Shown: positions 42,498-54,735 of the stretch, piece after piece | Layout: each line of letters opens with the position of its first letter | How positions within the stretch are numbered: the stretch's first letter is position 1 | Source of the DNA: Flaccisagitta enflata | Lineage: Eukaryota > Chaetognatha > Sagittoidea > Aphragmophora | Direction of reading: 5' to 3' | Length of the DNA stretch: 64,000 nt | Assembly: GCA_965153355.1 (NCBI GenBank) | Contig: OZ231126.1 | Location: 23,064,001 to 23,128,000, forward strand | Position numbers and translations under genes: made by a program | The notes under the pieces: generated by a model | What the model was told of the DNA's origin: nothing | The model's database searches: none | The model's input: the letters and a program-made list of their open reading frames with translations, nothing else

Positions 42498-44222
42498 TTT
42501 TTAGTCGCGTGCACGCGACTCTATAACCCGCTCTGTCGGTCCGTCGGTCCGTCGGTCCGTCGGTCCGTCCGTAACACTTAGCTTTTTTTCGTCGTTTTAA
42601 GTCATTTTAGGGTATTTTACGTCATTTTAAGTCATTTTATGTCATTTTAAGTCATTTTCAGTTATTTTCAGTTAATTCTAGTCACTTAAGTCATTTTGTC
42701 ATTTTTTGTCATTTTTGTCATTTTATGTTATTATGAGTCATTTTAAGTCATTCTAAGTCATTCTAAGTTATTATAAGTCATTCTAAGTCATTATAAGTCA
42801 TTACAAGTCATTCCAAGTCATTCTCAGTCACTCTAAGTTATTTTTGGCTTTTGTAGTTTCTAGTAACACTTTGCTTTTTTGCGTTGTCTTTGATCAATTT
42901 GGGTCGTCTGGAGTTATTTTGAGTCATTATTTTGTTGTTTTTGGTCATTTTTGGTTGCTCTTGGTTATTTCTGGTTACTTTTAGTCATTTTTCGTCATTT
43001 TTGATCATTTACATTACTTTGTTAATTTAAGTCATTTGGGTCTTTTTTGGGCATTTTAAGTCATTTTGGAAGATTTCAGGTCATTTTTGGTCATCTAACA
43101 TGGTTTTTTGGTATGTTTTGGTCTTTTTTGTTTTTTTGGTTTTTTGGTTTTTTGGTTTTTTGGTTTTGGGTTTTTGGATTTTTTGTTTTTTGTTTTTTTT
43201 TTTGTTTTTTTTTGTCATCTAGGTTTTTTGGTATGTTTTGGTCATTTTTGTTTTTTGGTATGTTTTGGTCATATGTGGCATTTCAAGTCTGCTGGTTTAA
43301 GTCTGCATGTTTAAGTCTGCCGGTTTAAGTCTGCTGGTTTAGGTCTGCTGGTTTAAGTCTGCTGGTTTAAGTCCACTGGTTCAAGTCTGCTGCTTTAAGT
43401 CTGCTGGTTTAAGTCTGCTGGTTTAAGTTGGCTGGTTTAGGTCAGCTGGTTTGAGATGGCTGATTTAGGTCTGTTGGTTTAGGACTGCAGGTTAAGTCTG
43501 CTGGTTTAAGTCTGCTGGTTTAAATCTGCTGATTTAAGTCTGCTGGTTTAATTCTGCTGGTTTAAGTCTGCTGGTTTAAGTCTGCTGGTTTAAGTCTGCT
43601 GGTTAAAGTCTGCTGGTTTAAGTCTGCTGGTTTAAGTCTGCTGGTTCAAGTCTGCTGGTTTAAGTCTGCTGGTTTAAGTCTGCTGGTTTAGGTCTGCTGG
43701 TTTAAGTCTGCTGGTTTAGGTCAGCTGATTTAAGTCTGCTGATTTAAATCTGCTGGTTTGAGTCTGCTGGTTTTAGTCTGCTGGTTTAAGTCTGGTTTAA
43801 GTCTTGTTTAAGTCTGGTTTAATTCTGGTTTAAGTCAGGTTTAATTCTGGTTTAAGTCTGGTTTAAGTCTGGTTTAAGTCTGGTTTAAGTCTGGTTTAAG
43901 TCTGGTTTATGTATGGTTTAGTCTGGTTTAAGTACGGTTTGAGTCTGGTTTGAGTCTGGTTTGAGTCTGGCTTGAGTCTGGTTTAAGTCTGGTTTAAGTC
44001 TGGTTTAAGTCTGGTTTAAGTCTGGTTTAAGTCTGGTTCAAGTCTGGTTCATGTCTGGGTTAGGTCTGGTTTATATCTGGTTTAGGTCTGGTTTCGGTCT
44101 GGTTTTGGTCTGGTTTGGGTCTGGTTTAAGTCTGATTTTCAAAAAAAAAAGATACAATAAGGAATCAGGTCAGTTCAGTTATTTTTGTCCTGCACGCGAC
44201 TTATAGGTGTTGGCCTTGTTTC
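42498..44222 (-). mobile_element. family A Helentron-like element, 1.7 kb, just downstream of the Hox exon
   Basis: Plus-strand order is TTTTAGTCGCG-TGCA-CGCGACT hairpin, about eight GGTC/GTCC units (42535-42571), then taacacttagc. The tandem array changes unit along its length: ~10-bp gtcattttaa (42600-42840), GT-rich ggttttttggttttt (43090-43270), 14-bp aagtctgctggttt (43275-43795), 11-bp aagtctggttt (43795-44130). The end is TGCACGCGACTTATAGGTG then TTGGCCTTGTTT. Its inner end lies about 125 bp inside the Hox intron. Confidence 0.85.
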
Positions 44223-44341
44223 GCTGAAATCCGATAACCGGTGATTCTTTTTAGGAACACGAATGCCCTGATGTCTCGCCAGGTACTTTTTTATGAAATG
44301 TGAATCCAGTTAAGAATAGTATTGCGAAATCAGGATTATCA

Positions 44342-44350
44342 CATTACCTG
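44342..44350 (-). other. splice donor of Hox exon 1
   Basis: On the minus strand the sequence reads GCAG|GTAATGT, a good match to the MAG|GTRAGT consensus. Splicing here leaves a phase-1 codon right after the hexapeptide segment, as is common in Hox genes. Read-through would add 11 unrelated residues before a stop. Confidence 0.8.
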
Positions 44351-44924
44351 CGGTGGCCATCCAAGGATAGATGGGCGCGGAATGACAAGCCATGTTGCTG
44401 ATATCTCCGAAAGAGCATTGGGAGAGCGACGCCGCCGCAGCTTGATGCTGTAACGCCTGATGCTGCAGCGCCGCGGCCGAGTCCAGGAGCCCCTGACCGC
44501 CAAATCCCACCGCGGCGGCGGCGGCGGATGCGGAATGATGATTGTGGGAGTTGGCTTGACCGTAAGCGGCGGCGGAAGGGAAAGAAGACGCCAACGAAGA
44601 ATAAGAGGAATAAGGGACGCCGGAAGAACCGGCGGCGCCGTGGGAAGAAGCGTGATGTCCGTTCATGGCGCCGGCGGCGGAGGAAGCCGCGGCGGCGGCG
44701 GCGGAACCACGGCCTAAAGATGCCGCGAAATTATTGTTGAATAGCGAAGATTTGACTGATTCGGTGAAGGTGTCGGCGGCGGCGGCGGCGTCAGCCACGG
44801 CGGCGGTTTTCGACCACGAGTTGAAATCGGCGTGGTATTGTGAGGTGAGGGAGTGCATGGATTCAGCCAGACGAGGCTCTTGGTAGTTGGGCAGGAAATG
44901 GTTTAAACCGTAAGACGCGGCCAT
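44348..44924 (-). CDS. Hox homeodomain protein, first coding exon (central class)
   Basis: This is the N-terminal exon of a Hox transcription factor, a nuclear DNA-binding protein that assigns identity along the body axis and binds DNA with Exd/Pbx. The 192 codons plus one base encode an N-terminal block (MAASYGLNHFLPNYQEPR, residues 1-18) similar in style to Hox N-termini. A low-complexity Ala/Ser/Gly/His region (about 41-165) follows, then SFGDISNMACHSAPIYPWMA with the Exd/Pbx-binding hexapeptide IYPWM at 185-189. The start has a good context (A at -3, G at +4) and an in-frame TAA 60 bases upstream (44985-44987). The exon ends at a phase-1 donor. YPWM followed by ATAG recalls Ubx (YPWMAIAG), but the N-terminus lacks the Ubx MNSYFEQ start, so Antp, abd-A, Lox2 or Lox4 remain possible. 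The homeobox exon was not found in the window. The exon is GC- and CpG-rich, unlike its flanks, with polyalanine encoded by GCC/GCG runs. Confidence 0.9.
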
Positions 44925-45308
44925 GATTGATAGTCGATTGTTTTTTAATTTGTTGATGTATATTGCTCTTTTTTTTCTGAATTGTTACGCTTTTCTTCGT
45001 CTTTTATGTGCGTTTTCAATGGCGATTTGTATACTTCAGTGGTGTTGTTTTGATGGTTCGTTCATAAGAGGACCCCAGGTAGCCCAGGCAAGATTTGTCT
45101 TTTCGCAATCCTTGACCAGATGTTTTGTTCATAATCTAAAACTACTGTTTCTAGCACATACTCTGTCGTATTTCGTCATAGATGTTATTCCTTTTTTCTT
45201 GCATTTGAAGAAGATTCAAGAGAGAGAGAAAGAACATGGAAAGTAACTAATCTCTCCTTGAACCGAACGAGACGGCCAACGGGATGGTCGTAAAAAAAGG
45301 CTCAGGCC
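44925..45308 (-). promoter_or_regulatory. putative 5-prime UTR/promoter side of the Hox exon
   Basis: The interval between the start codon and the next upstream transposon is AT-rich, holds the in-frame stop at 44985-44987, and has no repeat. If transcription starts close to this exon, the leader or promoter lies here, but I see no decisive TATA or initiator motif. An upstream noncoding exon is equally possible. Confidence 0.35.
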
Positions 45309-47053
45309 TTTTTTAGTCGCGTGCACGCGACTCTACACCTTGCCGTGTCGGTCGGTAGGTCGGTACGTCGGTAGGTCGGTACGTCGGTAGGTCACGTTTT
45401 TAAAATTATGACTTTTTAAGGTTTTTTAAGGTATTTTAAGGTACTCTAGGATATTTCTGGGTACTTTAGGGTACTTCAGGGTATTTTAGGGTACTTAAGT
45501 TATTTTAGGATACTTTCAGATATTTTTGAATACTTTTGGGTATTTTTGAGTATTTTTGAGTATAAATGGGTTTTTTTAAGTGTTTTTGGGTATTTTTGGG
45601 TATTTTTGGGTATTTTTGGGTATTTTTGGGTATCATTGGGTATTTTTGGGTATTTTGGGTATTTTGTCAACTTTTTATTGGACACTCGTTATTGGTTCAG
45701 AATGTAACTTTTTTTGGGACAGACGTTATGAAGTATGAAGTTGTAGTATGTAAGTATGTAAGTATGTAAGTATGTAAGTATGTAAGTATGTAAGTATGTA
45801 AGTATGTAAGTATGTAAGTATGTAAGTAAGTATGTAGGTATGTAAGTATGTAAGTATGTATGTATGTAAATATGTAAATATGTAAGTAAGTATGTAAGTA
45901 TGTAAGTAAGTAAGCATGCTTATCTGTAAGTATGTAAATATGTAAGTATGTTAGTAAGTAAGTATGTAAGTATGTAAGTAAGTAAGCATGTAAGTATGTA
46001 AGTATGTGAGTATGTAGGTAAGTATGTATATGTGAGTATGTCGGTAGGTATGTAAGATATAAGTATGTAAGTATGTATGTATGTAAGTATGTATATGTGA
46101 GTATGTAGTAGCATGTGGGCATGTAGTATGTAATGTGGGTATGTGTATGTATGTGTGTATGTATGTAAGTACGTGAGTATGTAGTATGTGAGCATATGTA
46201 GCATATGTATGTATGTATGTATGTGCATGTAGTATGTAAGCACGTAAGTAAGTATGTAAGTATGTAAGTAAGTATGTAAGTATGTAAGAATGTATGTATG
46301 TAAATATGTAAGTATGTAAGTAAGTATGTAAGTACGTAAGTATGTAAGTATGTAAGTATGTGAGTATGTAGGTAAGTATGTATGTAAGTATGTAAGTATG
46401 TAAGTATGTATGTGAGTATGTAAGTATGTAAGTATGTAAGTATGTGAGTATGTAGGTAATTATGTAAGTATGTAAGTATGTAAGTATGTATGTAAGTACG
46501 TAAGTATGTAAGTATGTGAGTATGTAGGTAAGTATGTAAGAATGTAAGTATGTAAGTAAGTATGTAGGTATGTAAGTATGTAAGCATGTAAGTAAGTATG
46601 TAAGTATATGTAAGTATATGTAAGTATAAATATGTGTAAGTATGTACATGTAAGTATATGTAAGTATGTATATATGTATGTATGTATGTATGTATGTACA
46701 TGTATATAATATGTATACATGTAAGTATGTATATGTAAGTAAGTATGTAAGTATGTAAGTATGTATGTAAGTATGTATGTATGTAAGTATGTAGTATGTA
46801 TATATGTATGTAAGTAAATATGTAAGTATGTATGTAAGTATGTAAATATGTAAGTATGTAATTAGGTAAGTATGTAACTATGTAAGTATGTAAGTATGTA
46901 AGTATGTAAGTATGTAAGTAAGTATGTAGTATGTAAGTATGTAGTAAGTAAGTAAGTAGTATGTAGTATGAAGTTATGCAGTTGTGTGTAGTATGAAGTT
47001 GTATAGTTTTGTGTAACTTAGCACGCGACTGTTGGCCTGTTGGGCTTGTTCTT
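45309..47053 (-). mobile_element. family A Helentron-like element, 1.7 kb, upstream of the Hox exon
   Basis: TTTTTTAGTCGCG-TGCA-CGCGACT hairpin, then alternating GGTC/GGTA units (45348-45394) and cacgtttttaaaattatg. The array starts as ~10-bp aaggtatttt/tttttgggta (45418-45665) and becomes a 1.2-kb array of the 8-bp unit taagtatg (45745-46975). The end is TTAGCACGCGACTGTTGGCC then TGTTGGGCTTGTTC. The 478-codon minus-strand frame of Tyr-Leu-His-Thr repeats is a translation of this array. Confidence 0.85.
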
Positions 47054-47134
47054 ATTTTCTTTTTGCCAACTTTTTTTCTTCTTTTTCTCTCCTTTTTTTT
47101 CCTCCACATCAACTGGAACCGAAGGAGCACCAAC

Positions 47135-48843
<1,709 letters not shown>

Positions 48844-49006
48844 ATGTTATGTTTCTCCTCGACGATCCAAGATATCGGAGCAAGTGTGTTTTGTGTCGTG
48901 TTAGTCGATAAGCGCGCCCTTCGATCATTTTGTGCTCCTCCTCTATCCTCTGCTTCCCTCTCCTGCTACTCTTCTACTTCTTCTGCCTGTTCAACTTGTT
49001 CTTTTT

Positions 49007-49100
49007 TCTCTTCTTCTTCTTCATCTTCTTCATCTTCTTCTTCTTCTTCTTCTTCTTCTTCTTCTTCTTCTTCTTCTTCTTCTTCTTCTTCTTCTTCCTC
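49007..49100. repeat. (TTC)n array
   Basis: About 90 bp of TTC following CTTCATCTTC variants. Confidence 0.95.
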
Positions 49101-49139
49101 TGTTTTTTCCTTCTCTTCTTTCTTTCTTCTTTCTCTTCT

Positions 49140-49709
49140 TCTAGCCCAATCTTACTTTTCAAAAACAACTTTGTAGGAGCTAGGAGCACTATGATTATAG
49201 TCTGTATCATACAGATTCGGCCTAGGCACTGGATTTCTGTTCCTCCTAGACTTCAATTTCCTCATCTCAAACGTGTTTATAGGGCAATGGTAGCTTAAAA
49301 GGGGTATTCACATGATTTGGCTTCTTTGTTTTGGTTTGTCATGGTGTTGTCTTGTATTGTCTCCTCTGACCTAGCCATTAGCCTATCAATCAGTCGATGC
49401 GACCAAACATTGGAGGAGGGTTTCGATCAGTTTCCTCATTTTCATCTCCTTCCTTTCCAATGTTCATTGCCCCCCATATCGCGTCGCGCATATCGCGTCG
49501 CCCATATCACACCTACAAGGCCCAAACTCATGCTTCGTAGCGTACGGCTGGTGGCAAAAATCACAGCATCTAGCCTAGATTCTTGGCCCAGATCCTCTTC
49601 TACTGAAAAAGATTATGCAACTACTTTGCTCTGAGGGCTCACGGTTCAGAAGTAGAGGGATAGCTAAAAAAAAAAAAAGGGACAAGGAAAAAAAAGAAAC
49701 AAGGAAAAA
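49140..49709. other. gene-free spacer
   Basis: A 105-codon plus-strand frame at 49317 begins with a hydrophobic stretch but has no family signature. I leave it uncalled. A catatcgcgtcgc duplication lies at 49475-49505. Confidence 0.4.
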
Positions 49710-49942
49710 AACAAGTGACGCGGGGTTACAAAATCGTTGCGAACGGGTGGGCAGGGGCATACAACCCCCATCCACACCCTTGCCTACCCCACACACAGCC
49801 ACACACAGAAAATCAAGACTGCAGCATCAACATGCGCTTTTTCGCACTGTTCAACTCGATCACCACAGACCAATGGACCAACGGACCAACGGACAGACAA
49901 AGCCTCTCATAGTTATAGAGTTGCGTGTCCGCAACTAAAAAG
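49710..49942 (+). mobile_element. family A Helentron-like element, 230 bp
   Basis: Begins AACAAGTGACGCGGGG, carries aacgggtgggcaggggc and CCCAC repeats, then GACC/GACA units (49868-49897), and ends at the hairpin AGTTGCG-TGTC-CGCAACTAAAAAG. Directly after it, acaggtgcgcccaggggcgt looks like the start of another copy of the GGTGCGCC subtype. Confidence 0.65.
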
Positions 49943-50872
49943 AAACAAGAAACCAAACAGGTGCGCCCAGGGGCGTATGACACCATTTTTTCACAGTGTA
50001 GATAAATCACTCGGACGCCTTCATTGAGCTACCCAAGACTTGTGGATGTGTAGTCTGGTTAAAAATTTGCATGGAAATATCATAGGGATGATGTTTATAG
50101 TGTTAACAGTATCAATATGTGGGTAAAAATACCTCTTTTTCTAAATAAAGTTCTCGTTTATCACTAGACAAGCCTCACAAAACATTCTTAATTTGCATGG
50201 AAAATGACTAATTCAAAAAACTAAAAACATGGCTCTCGTCCAAAGACACATAAGAAGAGAGCCATGTACTTGGAAATGCAAAAAAAATCAATTTGGAAGC
50301 AGATTAAGAATTTTTCGCGGATCCTCTTAACAATTCTTTTCACTCATTTTTCAGTAAATCGATTTCCTATTCCCTTTCTTTTTCCCAGTATGTTGTTCAT
50401 AAAATGTATCCCTGCCACAGATCTGGACTGCAGGAGCACATTGATGTGATTGCTGCACATAATCAGCAGAGCAAGGCAATACTGTAAAGTAATATCTCTT
50501 AGGTAGCGCTAAAATATAACTGGCAAAAATATCCCACAATCGCGCCGAGCGTGTCGTATTCAATGAATATGTGACCAATGGATTTACCAACCAACACTGG
50601 TCTCATTGGTCCAACAGTCAATGTACCAGGTCACTAGAATCCCGTAATACCAGATTTTTAATCAATCAATTATTTGGCGATTGACATCTGTCAAAGACGC
50701 GCGTTCTTACTAACGCCAACAAAAGAATTATCGAATCAAAGCGCGTGGGCAAGGGCAGTGATGCGAAGGCCATTTTAGTCATTTGGCCTGAAAAAGCAAA
50801 GCGCACTTAAGTGTTACGCAACAGCTGATTGATCAACAAAGCAGGTTAGAATTAGAATCATGTACACACAAT
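49943..50872. other. gene-free AT-rich spacer
   Basis: No supported gene or repeat beyond the possible element start at 49960. Confidence 0.4.
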
Positions 50873-51285
50873 AACAAGGCCGGATACACGGGCCAAGGCG
50901 GTGCGCCTGGCGTTATTCATCTTTAGACCTATCCCTAGCTCTTTGAGACCTATCCCTTGCTCTTCCAGACCTATCCCTAGCCCTATCAGACCTATCCCAA
51001 GCTCTTTCAGACCTATTCCCAGCTCTATTTGAATAATCCCTAGCTCTATCAGACCTATCCCCGGCTCTATCAGACCTATCCCCAGCTCTTTCAGACCAAT
51101 CTAAAGCTGAATATGATGATGAATACGATGACGATCATCTGGAATTATGTATGAGCTCGATTTCCATGTGATTTCAAACATTTCTTGCGATTTTTTACTC
51201 GAGCGTGACCGACAGTCAGACCGACAGACAGACAGACCGACAGAGGGACAGAGCCTCTTATAGAGGTGCTATGGCGCACCTAAAA
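50873..51285 (+). mobile_element. family A Helentron-like element, GGTGCGCC subtype
   Basis: Begins AACAAGGCCGGATACACGGG with GGTGCGCC. Nine ~21-bp units of cagacctatccctagctcta follow (50929-51105). GACC/GACA units (51207-51250) precede the end ATAGAGGTGCTATGGCGCACC, a hairpin variant in which GGTGC pairs with GCACC in place of AGTCGCG. Confidence 0.75.
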
Positions 51286-51739
51286 CGAAATGTTTCCAAG
51301 GGAGCAATATACCATAAGATCCGTTAAAAACTCATTTCTCGTTACAAGAACATGTTTTTTTCTGAGGCTCAGCATTCTTATTTTTCAGTCAATTAAAAGC
51401 TCAAACTGTTTTTATGATGTTCTTACTTTATTTCGATTGTTTAGAATGTTCTTTTTTCTAGAGGCCTAACTCATCTTTAACTAAAACAGGGTGAGGAACA
51501 TTAACCGGGATATTTTTCTCATTAGGGTCGAATCATATAAAAGATGCCGTGCAGATTGAAGTCAATTATTGAAATTCTTGTCATCTCGGTAGTATCTTGT
51601 ACTTTTGTAATTCTTGTCATCTCGGTAGTATCTTGTATATAGATGGGATTATTCTTAATAACAACAAATGGGATTCAGATGCTCCTTTATTCTCCCAGTT
51701 TTGAGGCTGGTGCTGTTCTTATGATTCTTCTTAATTTTT
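51286..51739. other. gene-free AT-rich spacer
   Basis: Contains a tandem ~43-bp duplication (attcttgtcatctcggtagt then atcttgtac, at 51570 and 51612). Motifs such as gaggctcagcattcttatt recall the interior of the 33.6-kb MITE. No gene seen. Confidence 0.45.
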
Positions 51740-54005
51740 TCCTCATCTGAGCCTCAACATTCTTATGCGGTCAGAGTCTCCCGTTCAAAATTTCTCAAAA
51801 AAAAAAAAGAAAAAAAATGTGCCAATTCCAATTTTTTTGCAGAGGGGTCCTAAAAAGTGTGTAGAATCAGAATATCATGTTTGTTCTTGTCTAACATGAG
51901 CCAAAAAAATTAAAAACAGTTTTTAGTGCTAAAATCAGCTACTTATGTTATAATAACAGCACTTTGGTATAGAATTTCAATATTTTTTCTTTTAGAAACA
52001 CAAAGAACTTGTAGTAACTGATATTTGAGTGAATTTGTAATATTGAACCATAAGCCTATGAGGCCTAAAAATGGTTTTAAAAAGCCCAAAAATGAGGAAA
52101 TCAGTCAGATGTCTAAAATTTTTGAAAAATAAGCATTGGAAACGGTGTATTTGGGTAAAAAACGTGCCAGGTATGAATTTCATCCATCTCCTACAAAAAA
52201 TGGGCACATACTAAGCAAAAAACACAAAACCGCAATATGCAAATGAGGTCAAAGTTCAATTTTCAAAAAAACGGTGTATACAATGAGGAAACCTCACTTT
52301 TCATGGGAGCTACATTGGCTGCCACAAAAAATGACATTTCTACACTCTAAAGGCCATTTTTTGAAAAATCGAACTTAAATCTCATTTGCATATTGCGGTT
52401 TTGCATTTTTCACTGATAACGCCCCTATTTCTTTTAGCAGATGGATGAAATTCATACCTGACATGTTTTTTACCTTAGTACACTGTTTCCAATGCTTGTT
52501 TTGTGAAATTTCAAGAAATTTGAATGATTTCCTCATTTTTTGGCTTTTTAAAACCATTTTTAGGCCCCCTAGGTATTTAGTACAATGTTATAAAGTCACT
52601 CAATTATCAATTATTACAAGAAATTTGTGTTTCTAAAAAAAAAAAAAAAAATCTTATACACAAGTGCTGATTTTATAGCAAAAATGGCTGTTTTTAGCAC
52701 TAAAAACCGTTTCTAATTTTTTTGGCCCAAGTTAGACCAAAATGAATATCATTGGGAAAAAAATCGAAAAACGTTTTTCGATTTTTTGAGTTTCGCTTAG
52801 GAATTAATTTTTTCCATTTTCGCTTGAGATGTTTTGAGGAAGTTGGGTCACGACTAGGCTCGCCCGAGGCTGGGGTTGAAATTGGTACAGGGTGAAAGAG
52901 GGCACTTTTTTACACCTTCTGGAAAAAATCAGGGCACTGTCGGACCAATACTTTAGGCGCTATGAATTCTTTAATCTTTTTTTATTATTTCACATTTTCC
53001 GTATTTTTCTAAAAGATGTTTATTTTTCATCGATCTCAATTTTGGGCCCTAACAACAAAAATGAGTTCAGAGGGCAGAGGGAGGGAGGGAGAGGGAGGAA
53101 GGAGAGGGAAGGGACGGAGAGGAGGAGAAGGAGTAAGAGGGTGGGTGGGAGGAAGGAGAGGGAGGGAGGAGGGGAGGAAAGAAGGAAAGAGAGAGGGAGG
53201 AGAGAGAGAGAGGGAGGGAGGAGGAGGAAAGGAAGAGATAGAGAGAGAGGGAGGGAGGGGTAGGGGGAAGGAGAGATGGAGGGAGGGAGAGAGGGAAAGG
53301 GAGTGAGAGAGAGGGAGGGAGAGGGAGAGAAAGAGGGGGAGGGAGAGCAAGAAGGGGAGGGTGAGGGGGAAAGAAAGGGAGGGAGGGAGGGAGAGCGGGA
53401 GGGAGAGAGGGTGGGAGGGAGGGGGAGCGAAACAGAGGGAGGGAAAGGGAGAGGAAGAGAGGGGGAGGGAGAGCGAGAGGAAGAGGGTAACGGGGAGGGA
53501 AAGGGAGGGAGAGAGAGGACGGGAGGGAGAGAGGGAGGGAGGGACAGAGGGAGAGGGAGCGAGAGGGGGAGGGTGAGGGGGAGGGAGAGTGAGAGGGGGA
53601 GGGAGAGTGAGAGGGGGAGGGAGAGCAAGAGGGGGAGGGAGAGCGAGAGGGGAAGGGAGGGAGCAAGGGAGAGAGAGGGAGGGAGAGGGGGAGGGAGAGA
53701 GGGAGGAAGTGAGGGAGAGAAGGAGGGAGGGAGAGAGGGAGAGAGGGAGGGGGAGAGAGGGAGGGAGCACGAGACGGAGACAGAGAGAGAGAGGGTGAGA
53801 CACACATACACACAAAACAGCCCTTACGATTTTTTTCCGGTCGGCGAGAGCCGCCTTTACTGGTATTCTGATTCTACACCCTTTTTAGAACCCCTCTGTA
53901 AAAGAATTGGAATCTGTACATTTTTTTCTTTCAAAACCTTTAGAATTGCGATATTTTCATTGGGGGACCCTGACCGTATGAACAAGGTTCTAAGTCAAAG
54001 AAATG
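51740..54005. repeat. large inverted repeat (foldback), right arm split by an insert
   Basis: The left arm runs from about 51767 to 52300. Its inverse is in two pieces: 52345-52755 (for example catttgcatattgcggtttt against aaaaccgcaatatgcaaatg) and 53865-53980 (ttctgattctacaccctttt, gacccctctg-type block, ggaccctgaccgtat against atgcggtcagagtctccc). The two pieces of the right arm are adjacent in the left arm at about 51878, so about 1.1 kb (52756-53863) is inserted. The arms are diverged by point changes and small indels. No protein is encoded. Confidence 0.75.
53063..53800. repeat. (GGGA)n purine tract, ~740 bp
   Basis: Almost all bases are G or A, with GGGAGGGA, GAGAGGGAG and rare C or T. 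It is the longest homopurine stretch in the window. All frames remain open in both directions, producing Gly/Glu/Arg or Ser/Pro/Leu strings that are not genes. Confidence 0.95.
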
Positions 54006-54054
54006 AGTGTATTGCGAAAGATGACTGCTGATCCATAGCAGCCCCCCTTCTTAC

Positions 54055-54108
54055 AACTACAAAATAACAACAACAAAATAACAACAACAACAACAACAAC
54101 AACAGCAA

Positions 54109-54153
<45 letters not shown>

Positions 54154-54735
54154 AAATACCAACAAAAACTCCAATTTCCATGAAAAACAAAGCAAAAACA
54201 ACATCAACTACAAAAACAACAATATCAACAATATCCATGACAAACAAAACAAACAAAAACAAAAACAAAAACAAAAATACAGTAAAAGTAAAAGTGGAAA
54301 TGGAAATGGAAAAGGAAAAACGAAAACAGAAACAAAACAAAAGAAAAAAAACAAAACAAAACAAAACAAAAATAAAGATAAGAGTAAAAGTAAAAGTAGA
54401 AATGGAAATGGAAAACAAAAACGAAACAAACAAAAAAAAATGATAAAAGTAAAAGTAGAAATGGAAATGGAAATGGAAATAGTAAAAGCAATAGTCGAAA
54501 TGAAAATAAAACTAAGAAAAAAATAAATAAATAAAAATAAAACAACTTTTTAAACAAAGAAAACAACAATGAAAATAAAAAAAAAGTAAAGGTTAAAGTA
54601 AAAGTAATACTAAAAGAAAAAGTAAAATTAAAATTAAAAGTAAAAGTAAAAGTAAATGTAAAAGTAAAAGTAAAAGTAGAAATAGAAATAGAAATAGAAA
54701 TAGAATTAGAAATAGAAATAGAAATAAAAATGCTT
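54055..54735. repeat. (AAC)n then (AAAGTA/GAAAT)n low-complexity array
   Basis: AAC triplets at 54055-54165, AAACA units, then agtaaaagtaaaagta and gaaatagaaatagaa hexamer-type arrays to 54735. C-poor and unusually long for a degenerate A-rich array. Confidence 0.9.

Noticed and set aside
43275-43795. Possible CRISPR-like or regularly spaced repeat
   Set aside because: The 14-bp units are contiguous without unique spacers and lie inside a eukaryotic transposon, so it is a minisatellite.
44460-44886. Three plus-strand open frames opposite the Hox exon
   Set aside because: They are antisense shadows caused by GC-rich alanine codons of the real exon.
45697-47133. 478-codon minus-strand open frame rich in Tyr-Leu-His-Thr
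   Set aside because: It is the translation of the 8-bp taagtatg array. It runs on past both ends of the array, through the hairpin end of the element, and has no domain.
53020-54031. Three overlapping 248-263-codon frames on the minus strand and a 251-codon frame on the plus strand
   Set aside because: All derive from the stop-free GGGA purine tract. Four long frames over one interval cannot all be real and none has a motif.
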